Shown here: one piece after another, positions 1 to 13,089 of the stretch
How the letters are laid out: each line of letters opens with the position of its first letter
Numbering within the stretch: position 1 is the stretch's first letter
The notes under the pieces: model-generated
The model's database searches: none
What the model saw: the letters and a program-made list of their open reading frames with translations, nothing else
Told to the model about the DNA's origin: nothing
Program-made: the position numbers and the translations under genes
Source of the DNA: Desarmillaria ectypa
Lineage: Eukaryota; Basidiomycota; Agaricomycetes; Agaricales; Physalacriaceae
Length of the DNA: 64,000 bases
NCBI GenBank assembly: GCA_030407005.1
Contig: JAUDYN010000006.1
Span: 3,702,150-3,766,149 of the forward strand
Direction: 5' to 3'

Positions 1-1569
1 GTGACGCTTGAAGCTTGACGAGTAAAGACAAAGAGTCGATTCCTCTGCTCTATCTGTCAAGTCAATGCCCCCATCTGTCAAGTCGACTGGTACTTGTCAT
101 TAGTATGTATCAATCCCATCTCGCAGGCGCAGCGCAGAACTAACCGAGAGACCAATGGTCTAGATCCAGATGAACTTCTCGTGTAGTTTGAATATTTCTC
201 TATCTTGGTCTCCATTGATAGATCAAGACGGCTCCTCAGTACGTTTTGAATATCCTTCCCATAGTCACGGTACCGACTTGATCAAAGATCTCCATCATAA
301 TACAACGCTCCACATCCTCCGTTAGAATGCTACAAATACCTGGACATCCCAACCCCCCTCTCTCTGGACCGAATGTTTGAAGAACTCATGAGATCTGCTG
401 GAGCGGAGATCTGAATGGTTGACTGAGCCTGCCGATCGTTCGCGCTTCATACTTTAAATTATATTGATGCACAGTCTAAATTCTTTTCTGAAAGAAGGAC
501 CGTTTTTCAACAGGGTCTAATGTCGTTATTGCCACCACCTCGTGATGGCTCTTGAACCTCGCAACCATTATTTACACATGATTCAAGGACCGATGCTGAT
601 CTTGTGACAGTTTATACGATACACCAGTAACGATAAAACGATTCGAATATAGTCGTTTTACGCGTAGAGCGATACTTTCAAGAGATAAAGACAGGCCTCG
701 CAAGCCCCATCCAACCCAATAAATGCATGAATCCTCCCTCCACCACGTCGGCCAAAATGTGTAAGTTGTATCGCATGTTCATTATGCTCCTGCCGTGATT
801 TGAACAGGTTTCAGTATCAGTGGCGGATATGGCTTGTTCCCCACTCAAAGGTGCTCCCCAACTCTCGTCGTATTTCCCATGTCCTTTTGTTGTACTCATT
901 CCTTTCGGAGTTTCTCGTGCCAAGTAGTTCATTTTTGACTAATGTATTCCGGAAATCTAGTATTCCGACGAATGATCGATTATGCGCAGGAAGTTGATCG
1001 TAACACTGCCAGCCTTTCAACCCTAATTGTAGCAGCCAATGAGAGTGTGTATCTATGCCTCAAAAGTCTACGTAGAAAGGATTCATTTCGCTGCGCTTAT
1101 TTAGTTCACCAACGAAGCCCGATCGAATGAGAATATGGATCAATGCACAGGCCCTGAGGTTCCGGACGGAGAATCTTAAACCGAAGGAATACAGGCGGCG
1201 TGGGGTCGTCAACTGCGTTTGAGAGCCCAGATAATATAACACTTCTTCCTTACCTAAAATCTCGGTGTTGTTGAAATTCAACCCCTAGGCGCCCCTCCTA
1301 AAAAGAATACTCGCAACAGTGAGTTGAGCGCCACGAATGTATCATTCAGGCTGACAGCATCACATAGCATGGTAATGGTGAGAATGAACGCCTCAGATCC
1401 GGAGAAATAGGACTCGGAAATGAATGAATAGCGGTCGCTGCCCGGGCCATGCTCATTGCCACTCGTCAAGACAGCCTACCTGCAGCACGTATAAAGCTGA
1501 AAGTGTGCGTTGTATGCAAATCCAAAACCTAGTACGAGATTCTTTCCCTCCCTTACCAAAATTTGTGTC
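1..1569. other. intergenic, nothing recognised
   Basis: No reading frame here carries a motif, plausible splice pattern or coding look that I can defend. The short open frames on both strands overlap one another and look random. The base composition is mixed, with no repeat or RNA gene visible. The last part presumably includes the promoter of the Zn2Cys6 gene that follows. Confidence 0.5.
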
Positions 1570-1908
1570 ATGTCTTCGACCTCTACAGTAAGTTATCTCA
1601 TTGTTCATAGCATATTTCTGAAATGCTGACATAGTACAATTGTTAGTCCAACAAGCAGCCCGGGAAAGCCCCTAGAAGGACACCTATGGCATGCAATTTT
1701 TGTAGAGGTAAGGAGAATTCGGTTGAATTAGAAGCATACGCTCAATCCACAACTTAAAGGCCGTAAGATGAAATGTGATGGAAATCGTCCCTCCTGTGCA
1801 AATTGCAAGAGACGCCAAATTGCCTGTGCATACCAGCCAACGTGAGTCGCTTGAACCCATAGTTGGAGGATATCTAAGTTTTAATTTCTATAGAAATACA
1901 AAAACCAA
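1570..1908 (+). CDS. Zn2Cys6 (GAL4-type) DNA-binding domain, gene 5' part only
   Basis: This is the N-terminal DNA-binding domain of a fungal zinc-cluster transcription factor. Four small exons can be joined: 1570-1587, 1647-1707, 1760-1841 and 1894-1908, with GT-AG introns of about 50-60 nt. The joined product has a short Ser/Thr leader, a basic stretch, and then six cysteines spaced C-x2-C-x6-C-x6-C-x2-C-x6-C, the binuclear zinc cluster. The sequence RKMKCDGNRPSCANCKRR is the classic core. In the family this part binds CGG-type half sites as a dimer and is followed by a linker, a coiled coil and a large regulatory domain. None of these is recognisable downstream before the opposing C2H2 gene at 3.5-2.5 kb. 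Either later exons are divergent or the gene is truncated. The domain call is strong; completeness is doubtful. Confidence 0.7.
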
Positions 1909-2517
1909 GTGAGTTGTAACCCTCAAGAGGAAGGAACACTACTTATTCCTTAGTCGCACTCAATAATGCATCATACGAAGCAGTTTTATTATTTAGCACG
2001 AACCCTTCCTTGCTTGTGCATGAGGTAGTATTTACGGAGATATCACAACATAACTTGCTTTGCCAGTCGTATCAAGCCTGGGCTCTGGCTCAACGCCACT
2101 AGCACTCGGTATTCGGACGAGATACATTGCTTCTCCCGCAATTGAGTGGAAGAGCTTGAATAATCTTTGACGGTGGCGGTACATAATTATCAAGATGAAT
2201 ATACATCTTGATTTAGAGAACGGGAGTGAGCAGACGAGACACCAACACTGGCTCAACGTGTTACTGCTGTTATTGAATCTCATTTATGTCGACGCCATTT
2301 TTCTCCGGTTCAGGGAAATTTTCCATCTGCGACCTCACAGAAAGATATTTTGCACTGTAAATCAAAGGCACTTGCCATCAATGGATTGTACTTACGGTTC
2401 AATTCCGTGCAGCACCAGTTGGTAAAATTTTCGAGATGCTTTTCCTTCATTTTATGCTTCAATAGAGAATGTAGACGCACGGGAGAAAGGAACAACGGAG
2501 AGTATACGCAAGGTTAG

Positions 2518-3486
2518 TTATTTATTTGCATAAGAATACAAATGACGTCTCTCATACAGGTAGCTTTCTCCTGTCTGGTGCTCCCACTCATATTCCCCTC
2601 GCGGAGAAGGAATACTACACATTGGGTGCTGCCGCTCGTACTCGTACATACTAGGTCCGCCTTCCATGTACCGGAAGTCATATTTCTCCCTCGAAAATTC
2701 CACATCGTGAAGCCGTCTTTGCTGCTCTCGTTCATCGAAGGACGAAACCGATAACGTAGGGCGCCAGACGAACATTGATTTCTTCGTAGAGCCGCCGAGC
2801 TGAGCATAGCTTTTTGTAGCTGTCATAGGACGTTCTGAGTATGGAGAAGAGAGGTGGCGGCGCTTGGGAGAGGCGGATCGTGACGAAGGTGCGGCAGAAT
2901 TCATATGGTTTCGGTAATGTCGAAGCATATTGGAGTTGACGTTGAATTCCCTTCTGCAGCCAATTACCGGGCACCGAAAAGCTATGTGCGTAGGGCTCAA
3001 TAATAGACGAACAAAAGGTAATATTCGTGTGAGACTCACGGGTAGCACCAGTATGGGTATTGATATGAATCTTGAGGCCGCTGGGGCGACCAAAGCGCTT
3101 ATTGCAGATCGAACAGACAAATCTTTTAGTGTCATCCTCCCCGTCTTCGCTTGCTGACGGGGGTGAACGACGGTTAATACCCTGGAGACCTCCTGATGCG
3201 AGAGATTTATAAGAGCGCGAAGAATAGTAGGCAGGTCCAAAGCGGTGGAAATCGGATAAATACTGCTCGTGTCTGCCAAGTGGCGGAGGCGGTACATATG
3301 GATGAGAGGGAACGAGGGTCGGCGGTGTATTGGATTTGATGCGTGCTTCTGGCGAGATACACAGCAAATATTCTGTAAATCAGTCGCAGTAGACGCATTA
3401 GTAGTTATAAAAGAGGGTGGAATAATAGTATCGAGCTGACCTGGGAACATATCGTGAATGCTGGGGAGTGAGATGTTTTCAGCCAT
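2518..3486 (-). CDS. two-finger C2H2 zinc-finger protein
   Basis: A probable nuclear transcription factor. Three exons fit well: 3486-3441, 3372-3040 and 2981-2518, with GT-AG introns of 68 and 58 nt, giving 280 residues. The mid part has a proline-rich stretch and an acidic patch (SEDGEDD). Two adjacent C2H2 fingers follow. The first is C-x2-C-x12-H-x3-H with the linker HTGATPF split by intron 2; the second is C-x4-C-x12-H-x3-H. The C-terminal third is rich in Ser, Arg, Glu and Tyr and is low complexity. Splicing both introns keeps one frame open to the stop, which argues that the gene is intact. It converges on the Zn2Cys6 fragment to its left. The DNA target is unknown. The architecture is common in agaricomycetes, but I cannot assign an orthologue. 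Confidence 0.8.
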   Translation of the reverse strand: MAENISLPSIHDMFPGQLDTIIPPSFITTNASTATDLQNICCVSRQKHASNPIHRRPSFPLIHMYRLRHLADTSSIYPISTALDLPTILRALINLSHQEVSRVLTVVHPRQQAKTGRMTLKDLSVRSAISALVAPAASRFISIPILVLPVSLTRILPFVRLLLSPTHIAFRCPVIGCRREFNVNSNMLRHYRNHMNSAAPSSRSASPKRRHLSSPYSERPMTATKSYAQLGGSTKKSMFVWRPTLSVSSFDEREQQRRLHDVEFSREKYDFRYMEGGPSMYEYERQHPMCSIPSPRGEYEWEHQTGESYLYERRHLYSYANK

Positions 3487-6400
3487 CGTACTTGCTAGTC
3501 ACTTCGGTGGCGAAAAACCTAGGCAAGTGTTATTAAATATTATTCGGTTATGTACCCGTTCCACACCCCTAAGGAAAGGTCGCCGATTGATTCAAGGGCG
3601 CCGAGGCAGTCATCCCACCCATGGGTTCGCTCAGGAATCTGCCTGTCGACATCGGTGTGGACTCGGTGTGGATTGGGTATGGATCCTTCAATCGTTTGTT
3701 CCCATCATTTCATACTGTCACAATAAGCTCATAAGTTCGCAGTTTTGATTGCCCCACCATATACCTGAATGGCATCTCCCAGGTTCCCACGACTCCGCCA
3801 CAATCACGATTTCACACCTGATCAATCTTCTCAAGAGTATTAGCCTCAATAGATAGTCTCTCCACTAAGCTATGTCCTTTTTAGAACCAGGGATTAAGAT
3901 TCATTCATCTGCTATCACCCAAGCCCGGTCTTTAAGCTTCATCCTCGCCGGACGCAGGCAACCGTCAACTTGAATCTCCATGCCATAAGGATGCACCGCT
4001 TCTGACTGACAGTTTTACAATTTGAGGACGGCTTTCTCTTTTGTTTGTACTTTAGGTCCTTTGTTGCTTTCAGAGAAAACAATGTGTATTGAATCCGGTT
4101 AACTTCACTTTCCCCACCGAGGCATATTTCCGTAATTTAGGAAGGCAAAGTAAGTACCACTCGTACCGTGCCCCCATTTGTTCATTTCCTCCCAGTATCA
4201 TAATAAGTTATTTCAGTATACACTCGTTGGCACGGATTGAAGATGCCGCCCGGTTGCCACCTTAATTTCCACTCAAAACGGCATGCGGTGAACCTTTTGG
4301 GTAACCATAGCACGGCCATCATAGCCTACACGTTCCTTTAAAGTTTATTACTACGATTGGATTTTACATACGTTGCTGATCACTTCTAGGACCGAGATAC
4401 TTTACGAAATGCTCATTCCTGAATCCTATTATCCTAAGAGCAGTTTTTACCCAGATACTACGGTCTCCGAGGAGCAAGAAGGGAGCAGTGTGACTGATCA
4501 ACCTATAATAAGACAGATCACAGATTGAACAGATTTAGCGAGACACACGGCTTGTAGATAAATGGACGTCGGAAAAACCGGACTGGTTCCAACTCAAAGG
4601 AACAGACAGACGAGCATGATACGGTAGTACCTTGCTTCTTATACATGGCTAATCTAGGAATCGGCGTCGGAGGAAGATGGCTTGCGTGGCATATCACTGG
4701 TAAAGAACAAAAAAAAACGGAATGCCCAATTTGATATAACGGAGCCGGAAGAACTAGCGGAGTTACGTAAGCGTTTTTTCTCTTGATCCCGGACAGCAAT
4801 TGTGAGGAGGCCAAGAGGAGGGCTGTAATCTTGTCGACTATAGTTACCGGACCTCACCCTCATTGGATACATGATTTCCGGTAATACGGATGCTAAACTA
4901 AAACAATGCAGTTTCCCCTATGTGACGATGATAGATAGGATGCCCTAGGCTTCGGCCAGGGAATTTCACTCACTGACGCGTTGTGATTGCAGATGTGGTA
5001 AACCTACTACCTTCGTTTACTTCATAACATGCTCATATGTTTCATAGTATTGCTAGATCGACATTATATGGTATACATATCTGTTTAGATGACTTATCGG
5101 TGAGCTATTTTGAAAGAGAATACGACGCCTGGGCGCTGGTGGTGACTCCCGGGATGAAAGACGGCTTCACAAAAACCTAGGTGAATGATATCGAAGCTTC
5201 TTCGTAAGCCCCTGAATACCCAATACCCTGATGTTGATTTGATGTTTTTCTTTAGATTTACTCCATTGTTCATATCAAGACAGTATTCTGGTGCGCGAGA
5301 CAATATAGTGACAATCAGAATGTCAGAATTTTTTTCTGCATAGAGCTGATTAACAATTCATAGAGTCTTCCATTGTTGTTACCACACGACTCGAGAATTT
5401 TTTGCATAGTGAGTTTAAGCGCCACGTAGGATAAGTTGCTAACTATGTTTGGGCACATTAAGGAACGTTCTTATGTTCCTCCTACTTGTATTCTGACGTT
5501 CATATCCTTGAAAGACGGATTGCGACTTATCACTCCTTGCGTCAGTCATGGGTCAGTCATTCCGACATCATGGTCCCCTTTGCCTTCTCACGCCTAGTAA
5601 ACTTAAATTCTAGTCGCCGTCCGTACCACAGCAAAGAGCGCGCTTAAACAGGCTTGTATATACCACCTTAGATTGCCGTCCACTTTGAAGGAAATGCTCG
5701 TGACGCGGCCTCTTACGCCGAAGGACCAGATCACATCTATGTGGGCGGCGATAACTGTCTTGTCGACCTGATTAGGGTGCTACATTCTGGGACGTAGGTA
5801 CATGGTCTCGCAGATACACATCTAATACATGACCGAGAGTCCTCCGTATACTCTATCCTTGTATGACATGTAAACGGCGCATGGCACCTGTTCTCACCGT
5901 GATCGACTGAATTCCTGCTTATCTGGACTCAGCTCTTCGCTGGGTTTGTATTCGTCGAATCGAAGTGACGTTTTCATTTCCACATCGTAGTCATGTGTGC
6001 AGAGAACCTCAAAGATATACGCCATGCGGTAGGGTCCTATTGAAGGCATATGTCAACGGAGATTCAGTAGTTCTATTGTCAGACTCGGAAATGACAAACC
6101 CGCCTAAACTGCATAAGTTGTCTGTATGAACGGCGGCCAACGCTTCCTCTTGGGTATGTTGTTTATCCACTTATGATTCCAGTTTCAACATGGCTGTTCT
6201 TGAAAGAACGTGTAGTTATAGATCGCAGACCTCCACGATTTCAAGCATTTCGCTTGTCTCAATGAATTTGGAAGATGCCCCATTGGTTCTGTCCGGGATT
6301 CAAAGAAAAAACACGGGGCAGTAAGAAGATACCGTGGGTTGAGGTATAAAAACCCTTTAAGTAGATGAAACACATCTCAGTTGACCAGATCACGAAGCAT

Positions 6401-8890
6401 CGGCGAACACGGTCGATGAGTATCAGGTCGCTGCTTCTACGATTGTATAGATATATACAGATGATGTAACAGATCGGTCTAGGCCATAATATCACATATA
6501 TTCAGTGTAGCAGTGAGGACTATAGGTGCTACACACTTCGTGGACAACGAGAATAGATCATGTCCCGTCCCCGTGTCGACATTCTGGGGTAAATGATAAA
6601 GTTGAGACGCCCCTCATGGTTTTTTTTCTTATGCAAGCCGATAATTCTCCTCCACTTTCAAATGCGTACTCCTTCTCTAGTCCGCACGATACCTGGGTAG
6701 CAGAACCCGTGGAATATGGTTACTTATCGTCGAACAAAAGTATCACAGCAAAAGCTTTATGGCATGCTGGGATGAATGCATGGCCCTCAGGGTAAGTACA
6801 ACGATGCTATTGATTCACCGGGTCTGGGATAAGAAGCCCGAACATCGGTAAATGGAGCTATCATAGGCAGGGAGCACGTATGAAAGCGCCCACATTTTCG
6901 GCAAGGAGTACTTCCTGTCAGCCCCGTGACTTCGGTATCAACGGTTAGTCGAGTACAATGTCGGTAGAATTGATAGTCACTCTACGAGGGCATCATGAAG
7001 GGGGCTTATCGTTAGATATCGATAGGCCTCGATTCATGGCATGGTTCTTAGATGCTTGCAAGAAGGCATTTTCTTCGCCTTCCGCACGCTGCCCAAAGTG
7101 GTGCATTCCCTTGGAGCAACGATGCAGATTTAATAACGATTTTTATGGTGGTGAAAAGATCTGGGCCGGATGCAGGAAGAACTCGGAGGTCGAGGTGCTG
7201 TGATTATGATATTTGTAGCACTTTTTCTTATCTAACTCTGGCTATGGCTCTAGCCTTCGGATTCCTATAAACATCGTTGCGGGAGTAAAGGCAGTTGGCG
7301 TGCAGAGAGAACGCTTTTTGTTCTTTCTGTCTTTGATTCGCGACGACAATTTCAAAAACCTGTGGATACTGAGGAAAAGACAATTTTCTGAGCGTAGACT
7401 ATTTAAGGCGGGTCCCAGAAGTGTGGCCTTGCGTTCTCCCCATCAAGACCATCTATATTTTGCACTTGGAACAATGGATACCCCAACCGTAGTGCTCGAA
7501 ACAAAAGCTTTAATAAACTGACGCAGAGAGCAGCCATTTATCTTCGATTTCGTTGCTTTTCGAACCGACTAGCTGAAATCTTCGAGCTCCGAGTGAGTGA
7601 CCCATGTTTTATTTTACCGATATTCAAGGATTCAGAACTCGTGTTGTTCCCTCCCAGATCGCTCATCGAGAACCAACCCATCATACGACCGAACAGCGCT
7701 TAACCTTTCGCTACAGCATCCGCGAGACCTTTGCCGTTATTACGACCACGTTCTTTGACTACATGCCCGGAAGGCCCGAAATCAATGCCGATAGTGGGCA
7801 AAGACTCCTCGAGGTCAACGAATGGGTGGACATTGTTACCATATAACCCAAGTCTGTATGCTGCTTGGGGTGTAACGATCGCATCGTGTTTACCCGTCGT
7901 TATTTTGATGTTTGGATGTGGCAGAAGCATAGGGATTCATGCAAGGGGGTTGACGAGATGATGATGAAAGCAGTCGTGAGGGAACTCGTCAACCTGGTCA
8001 ATCGAATGGAGCCATCGGATTTCTCCCTTGTTACCGTGACTTAGGTTTGTGTATATATGTCTATTACGTGTCAATAAGAATCAGACTTCAGAAGATTGAT
8101 GACCTCTTCATGGAAGCACGACATGTATGTGCGGCGTTTCAATCTTCTGCCATCACAGGCATAGATTTGCCTGTACATCGGCAAAATTCTGATTATATCC
8201 AAATTCCTGCGTTACCGTTGCGAAAAACTGTTAAAAAAATTACATACGATTATGTGTCCATTCTGCGCCATAGAAATTTAATGCATACTGGCATCAAACA
8301 CGGATAGGCTCGCTCTATAAAGACAATACTCAGAACTTCTAAGTCCCTTGGCATCAATTGCCAGCTTTAATTTCACTCAAAAGGCATGAATAGTGGTCTG
8401 AACTACGATGAAGATTGTTAAGGTAATTTCGCTTCGAAACCAAAATATGAGAAATCTCGTCGTACAATCGTAGCATGTCTTTGCAAACTAAGTCAAGGAA
8501 ACAGAAGAGGACAAAAATGGTTTGGTTGTGTATGACACGGGGTGCTTTATTATGGTTGGATGAGAAGAAATAAAAGTTCCTGGAGAAGATGAGACATATC
8601 TAGGTTCGGGACCGCGTTGCCCACTTGCGTTAGGACGAGCCATTTCGCCATTTCGGAGTCAGAACTTAAATCCTGATCAGTCCATGCAGGCCTGGAGTTC
8701 CATATGTTTTTTTCTGACTGTTATTGCCCTTCATTTTGATGACCACAAAAACTGCCAGTTGCGACAGCCGCCTTGTTCATGATATCGAAAATCGTAAACA
8801 TTACAGCTGACTCACCCTTTCATTTACGAGAACTTCTTTGGTCGGATGGGGAAGACTTTTCTACCTCCAACTTTCCACTCGGCGTCCTCG
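3487..8890. other. long gene-poor stretch, nothing recognised
   Basis: About 5.4 kb without a gene I can support. Several open frames of 60-98 codons exist on both strands, for example 6526-6795 (+), 6958-7203 (+) and 7700-7930 (-). None shows a known motif, and none can be extended by convincing splice sites. The region looks like decayed sequence: mixed composition, frequent stops and no long repeats. Confidence 0.45.
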
Positions 8891-8939
8891 CGACAAAGAT
8901 GAGGAGACTCGTTGCGCATTTAGCCTTGACGCCAAACTC

Positions 8940-9566
8940 GTACCACGTTGACTATACTGACCGTCCCTCCACACGGATCAAAACGCGCCCCGGAACCTTT
9001 ACCCGACGATAGCCTACGTAAAGGTAGGAACGATATTCCACTTTTATCCGGAAGATCTCGACAGGTATGCCATTTGGCCATATATGATCCAGGGGGCTCG
9101 GATCTGCGAGACGCTGATAAAGCACTCTCATCCGAGTGTGGCACAATACTACGGTTAGGCCGGGAAGAGTGGGTTGATGGTCGGATTGTGTTTCAAGAAT
9201 TACGGACAGATGCTTGGGGATGCTGTGAAGAAGGATGTGATTCCGAGAACATATATTGAATCCTCGCTTGATCAGATCAAGCAAGGTACAGAGCACATTC
9301 ATGGTCTTAGCTTGGTACACATGAGTTCTTCACAAACGATAATGGGCGCCTTACTGATCACTGCATAGAACGACATTAATACATGTAAGGTCATGCTCAA
9401 TGCAGATGAAACATTGGTCATCATCGACTTTGATTCGTGCCTTGGGCAAAAGAAATTTATCGATGGAAAGAGCAGCCCATTTCCGTTCAGTAACTCTTCG
9501 GAGACGGCGGGTTTGTCTATCATTTCTATGCTGATGGAAGAAGAGCAGTCTGGAGCAGAATAATTT
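8940..9566 (+). pseudogene. protein-kinase-like pseudogene
   Basis: A broken copy of a fungal serine/threonine-kinase-like gene. Pieces in shifting frames read like this family. The first (about 9037-9140) contains ICETLIKHSHPSVAQYYG, resembling the helix-C and beta-4 area. The next (9178-9325) has GLCFKNYGQMLGDAV and then an HIHGLSLVH segment just before the catalytic loop. The last (9370-9560) begins NDIN and carries VMLNADETLVIIDFDSC, which matches the catalytic-loop Asn and the DFD variant of the DFG metal-binding motif. The HxND catalytic loop is interrupted where such genes often have an intron. Here the expected donor reads ATGAGT in place of GTGAGT, so splicing would probably fail. 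Frameshifts separate the blocks and no C-lobe is found. It is therefore annotated as a pseudogene; the family call is reasonably firm. Confidence 0.6.
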
Positions 9567-12369
9567 GGTGGGTGTTGCGTATGTCACATGTTTGATCCGC
9601 CGTGGGCGGTGAAACAAGATCACCGTCGCGCGCATCAGATTCTACATCCCCCCCCCAATGCATAGTCTCTAATAGGGATCCATAGTTTAGGTCCATTGCA
9701 GCCACCAAATCCTACAGTTTCTGGAGATCGTTGAAGTCTACCATTCTGTTTAATGGACATTTCTCTGCGAACGATATAAACGACCAATATTTCAAATTCT
9801 TGGGTGTATCTTTTTGAATAACGAGCCTCAAAATCGTCATCTATGACAAAGAATTCACAGATTATCTATGAATATACCGATAATTCGTATGCCAGCCTCT
9901 TGGCTAGAGTTGAACTTAGTTCGCTGACCTCCGTCCACCGGGTTGAGATAATTTGGTGTGTCCGAGGCCGTCTTTCGTATCAATCCAGAAGTGACCGTGA
10001 TATCTAGGATTCTTGATTCTCTTCATGTTGCTTTCAGCACACATGCAGTATACCACTACCTCGTCCACTCTCCCGGCAACTACCTTGAGCTATATTATGT
10101 CGCTTCGTAGGCTTTGGTATGAAAATTGCACGACCCTTACTTATTCCTCAAACTAGGAGTTTTAAGGTAGGTATCTGGATCTCATTTTAAGTCAGAGCGA
10201 GGTACCTAAGCATCACATCGTCATTAGCTTCAATTACTAATCTCTGTTCGTTGTATGCCTATCCGATATCCTTCCATGCCTAGTGCTTCCAGGTGGTTAT
10301 CATCGTAGGGATCCAATCGTATGTTCTCCCACTTGCTTTTCGTGTACGTATGTAATCACCGATGTAACGTACAGCGTACACGCCATTAAGATCTGGAAAC
10401 GTTCGTGCTTCCGAGTCGCCGCCACCACCGCCACCACCACCACAGAAAAACCAAGCTTATCTCACTTCTAGTTGCCTGACACTTCAATCAGATCCTCCCA
10501 TGGTTTGTTGTGGGTGCCCATAACTTTGCATGAAGATTTGTTCCTGACAATGAAGCCACAAGTTCTGACCGTCGTGGTAGCTTGCGGTGAGCAATCCCGT
10601 CTCCAGTCTTGCTGGTTTAATTTACAATCTGCCCAGGTAATGGAATATGTAAGTTATCATTAGCTATACAGTCATATTTTCCTCATTCGTGACCTGTAGT
10701 TTCTGTGTATTATACGAAAGAAAAGTATTTCGAACTGCGTGTTCACTATGTGCGCTTATATGGTTCCTGATAGATACTCAATTTTCACGACGTTACCGAG
10801 TATTAATGTACGGGTCGCATATTACCATTAATGTATCTCCGCCCGATATATTCTCCAGGGATCGATATGCCTCATTTATTCCGTCCCACCGATTGCTGAT
10901 TTCATCATCGCATTCTCGATGTTTCCATGGATTAATACGCTAAACTGCCCTAATGCTAGAATCGCGGGGTCGTACTGAAACGAAGTGAATAGAAAAAATA
11001 GTTTATATCTGTGGCAAACGCGACATGTGGACTAACTACGAAACCTACAGACTTATATACTACGAAATCCCCGCGGGAATGAGCAAACACGGAACTAAAT
11101 CCGTATGAGAACCAAACGGGGACTAACTGTCAGTACCATGAGAAGTTCGAAATTTTACACCTAATAGCATATCCGACATGCTTCTCGGCCTGATGCGGTC
11201 CCGTGATATCAGGTTTAGCTACATGGTAAAACATGTCTCTTCGGATTTAAGCTACGGGGATTCTGAACAAGCGATAGCGCGCGCTGGTTAATTACACTCA
11301 GCACAATATGGAAGCTCACAGTATGATACCTTCCCACAGTCAGACCTTGAACCGCAGTACCTGGTGCGGCCGAAATCATTTTTCTTGGCATCGATTTAAT
11401 CTTAAAAAAATGTTTGGGCCTCAATCTTTTTTTGTATTCATATCCGATCTAACGTCTCGCAGTTTAGGGTTAACGTCACAATACAGGTTTCACTCTTATT
11501 TAGTGGCTGGACGTTCCTGAGTTGACTTCCCGGAAAGCTCGGACGAGGAGTACGTCTTCAGGATCACACACCCCGGCGTTCACATGTCACAACTCTGGCA
11601 CCGAAGCAGTGCGTGTAAATCGGATTTCTGTCTCCTTGTCTCCCTGCTAATCTGATGTTCGTCCCTCAGAAAATCAGTATTCCCATGGAGAACGTTTTGT
11701 CTCTAGATTACGTTGAATGGGGGCTCGATTTTCACAGAAATATTAGGCAGGTAAAGTATGTGTTTGATATGCTAGAGTGTTACTGTACTAATGATGTACT
11801 ATCTACGTTCAGCTTGAATCGTGCCGTGGAATGCTGCCTACCTTCCTGCCGTGAAAAACTAGAGACCATGGACAGCTTCGTATGGGAATGTTTGCATGCG
11901 TCAGTAAAAGTCGATGAGGATATCAGTAAGCGTTAGTCACAGAATACTTCATTTTGAGGGTCAGAGGTCGAAGGATGATGTTCTGTACTTACTTGGTACT
12001 AGGGAAGAAGTTCGGTACGGAGTTTACCGAGTCTGCTTCTTTTGCTACTTCCATCATCGCTTGCCTTGCATTACCTCTCCCTACGCGTAACGCAAAATGA
12101 ACGAAGGATCTCTTTAGTGAAACTTAATGAAGTAACGTGCCGCTGTTCCATATCTCTTGTCTGCCAGTTCCTCCGGCACCTGTTTGTAAGCATCAGTCAT
12201 CCGTGTCACTTTCGGGTTGGTGGGATGAAAGACTTACCTTGTATTGTCAAGAACCTGTTGTCCTTGCAGTGGACCACTGAATCAACATTTACTGTGGTTG
12301 CTCTCGTAAGTTCGTTTCCCTAGTCCCATTACAGCGACCAGCGACTGACACACAGTTGATATCCATAGC
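9567..12369. other. intergenic; short CCACCA microsatellite only
   Basis: No supported gene. A short CCGCCACCACCGCCACC-type trinucleotide run lies near 10420-10441. An open frame at 11655-11936 (+) encodes 93 residues with no recognised motif, and I could not connect it to neighbouring exons. Confidence 0.4.
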
Positions 12370-12983
12370 TGTTATGGATATTGAGTATCCAAAAATTCGG
12401 TGCATGGGTCAACACATGCCTATACTCGGCCTTCTCGGTCCTAGCAGTGACTAACATATATTTTCTCTTACTTTCTCTATTCTTCTTCCTGATACTAGAA
12501 TATACTAGAACATTGTACAATATTAATGACTTGAGCCCTTTAGTATATAAATACCGTCTGTAACATTGTATTAGAAAAAAAAAGAAAATCGAATCTACTA
12601 CTTTCAACACGCCTTCACTGCGTGAACCCTCAGCTACACCTAGCGCTTGCCGAACAACTCGTTGGATACGCCAAGCGCTTTCCGACGCCAATCCGAAGAC
12701 TACGCCTAGCGCTTGTCTTCACCTACGGCCCGTAATAGCTCCGCACTTACAGGCTTTCTATATCGGTAATAGCTTCACACTTACCGGCTACTTCCTAAAG
12801 TAATTACTTCGCGCTTACTGACCCTTTTACCTCGCAAACCGGACCTCTCAGGTCTCTTCACGAAGTCTTGCTAAACTTTATTGTATCCTAACGACGTACA
12901 TGCCTTCTAAGATATCCTACCTCGCTTCGATCATCCCCTCTCGCCTCGCGGTCTCATATCCGGATTTCGTTAGATTATCGACA
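12370..12983 (+). mobile_element. solo LTR (copy 1) of an LTR retrotransposon
   Basis: A 614-bp block that starts TGTTATGG and ends CGACA, aligned along its length with the block at 34165-34709. Shared landmarks are the opening TGTTATGGATAT, the segment CTCGGCCTTCTCGGTCCTAG, a TATA box (TATATAAATACCG) followed by TGTAACATTGTA, three copies of a GCC(T/A)AGCGCTT motif, and the stretch GGACCTCTCAGGTCTC. The flanking pentamers differ (ATAGC and GTTTT), so no target duplication remains. No reverse transcriptase or other internal region is present on either side, so it is a solo LTR. The strand is that of the TATA box. Confidence 0.75.
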
Positions 12984-13089
12984 GTTTTATTGTGCCCTCC
13001 TCTACCCATAACTAGAGTGAGATTTGGCTGACTTTTAATAAGTATGCTACTAGGCTCTGTCACAAAACACATTGGAAGCAAGCGAGTTG

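Noticed and set aside
7700..7930. Minus-strand open frame with GIDFGPSGHVV
   Set aside because: It looks mildly protein-like, but I recognise no family and found no adjoining exons.
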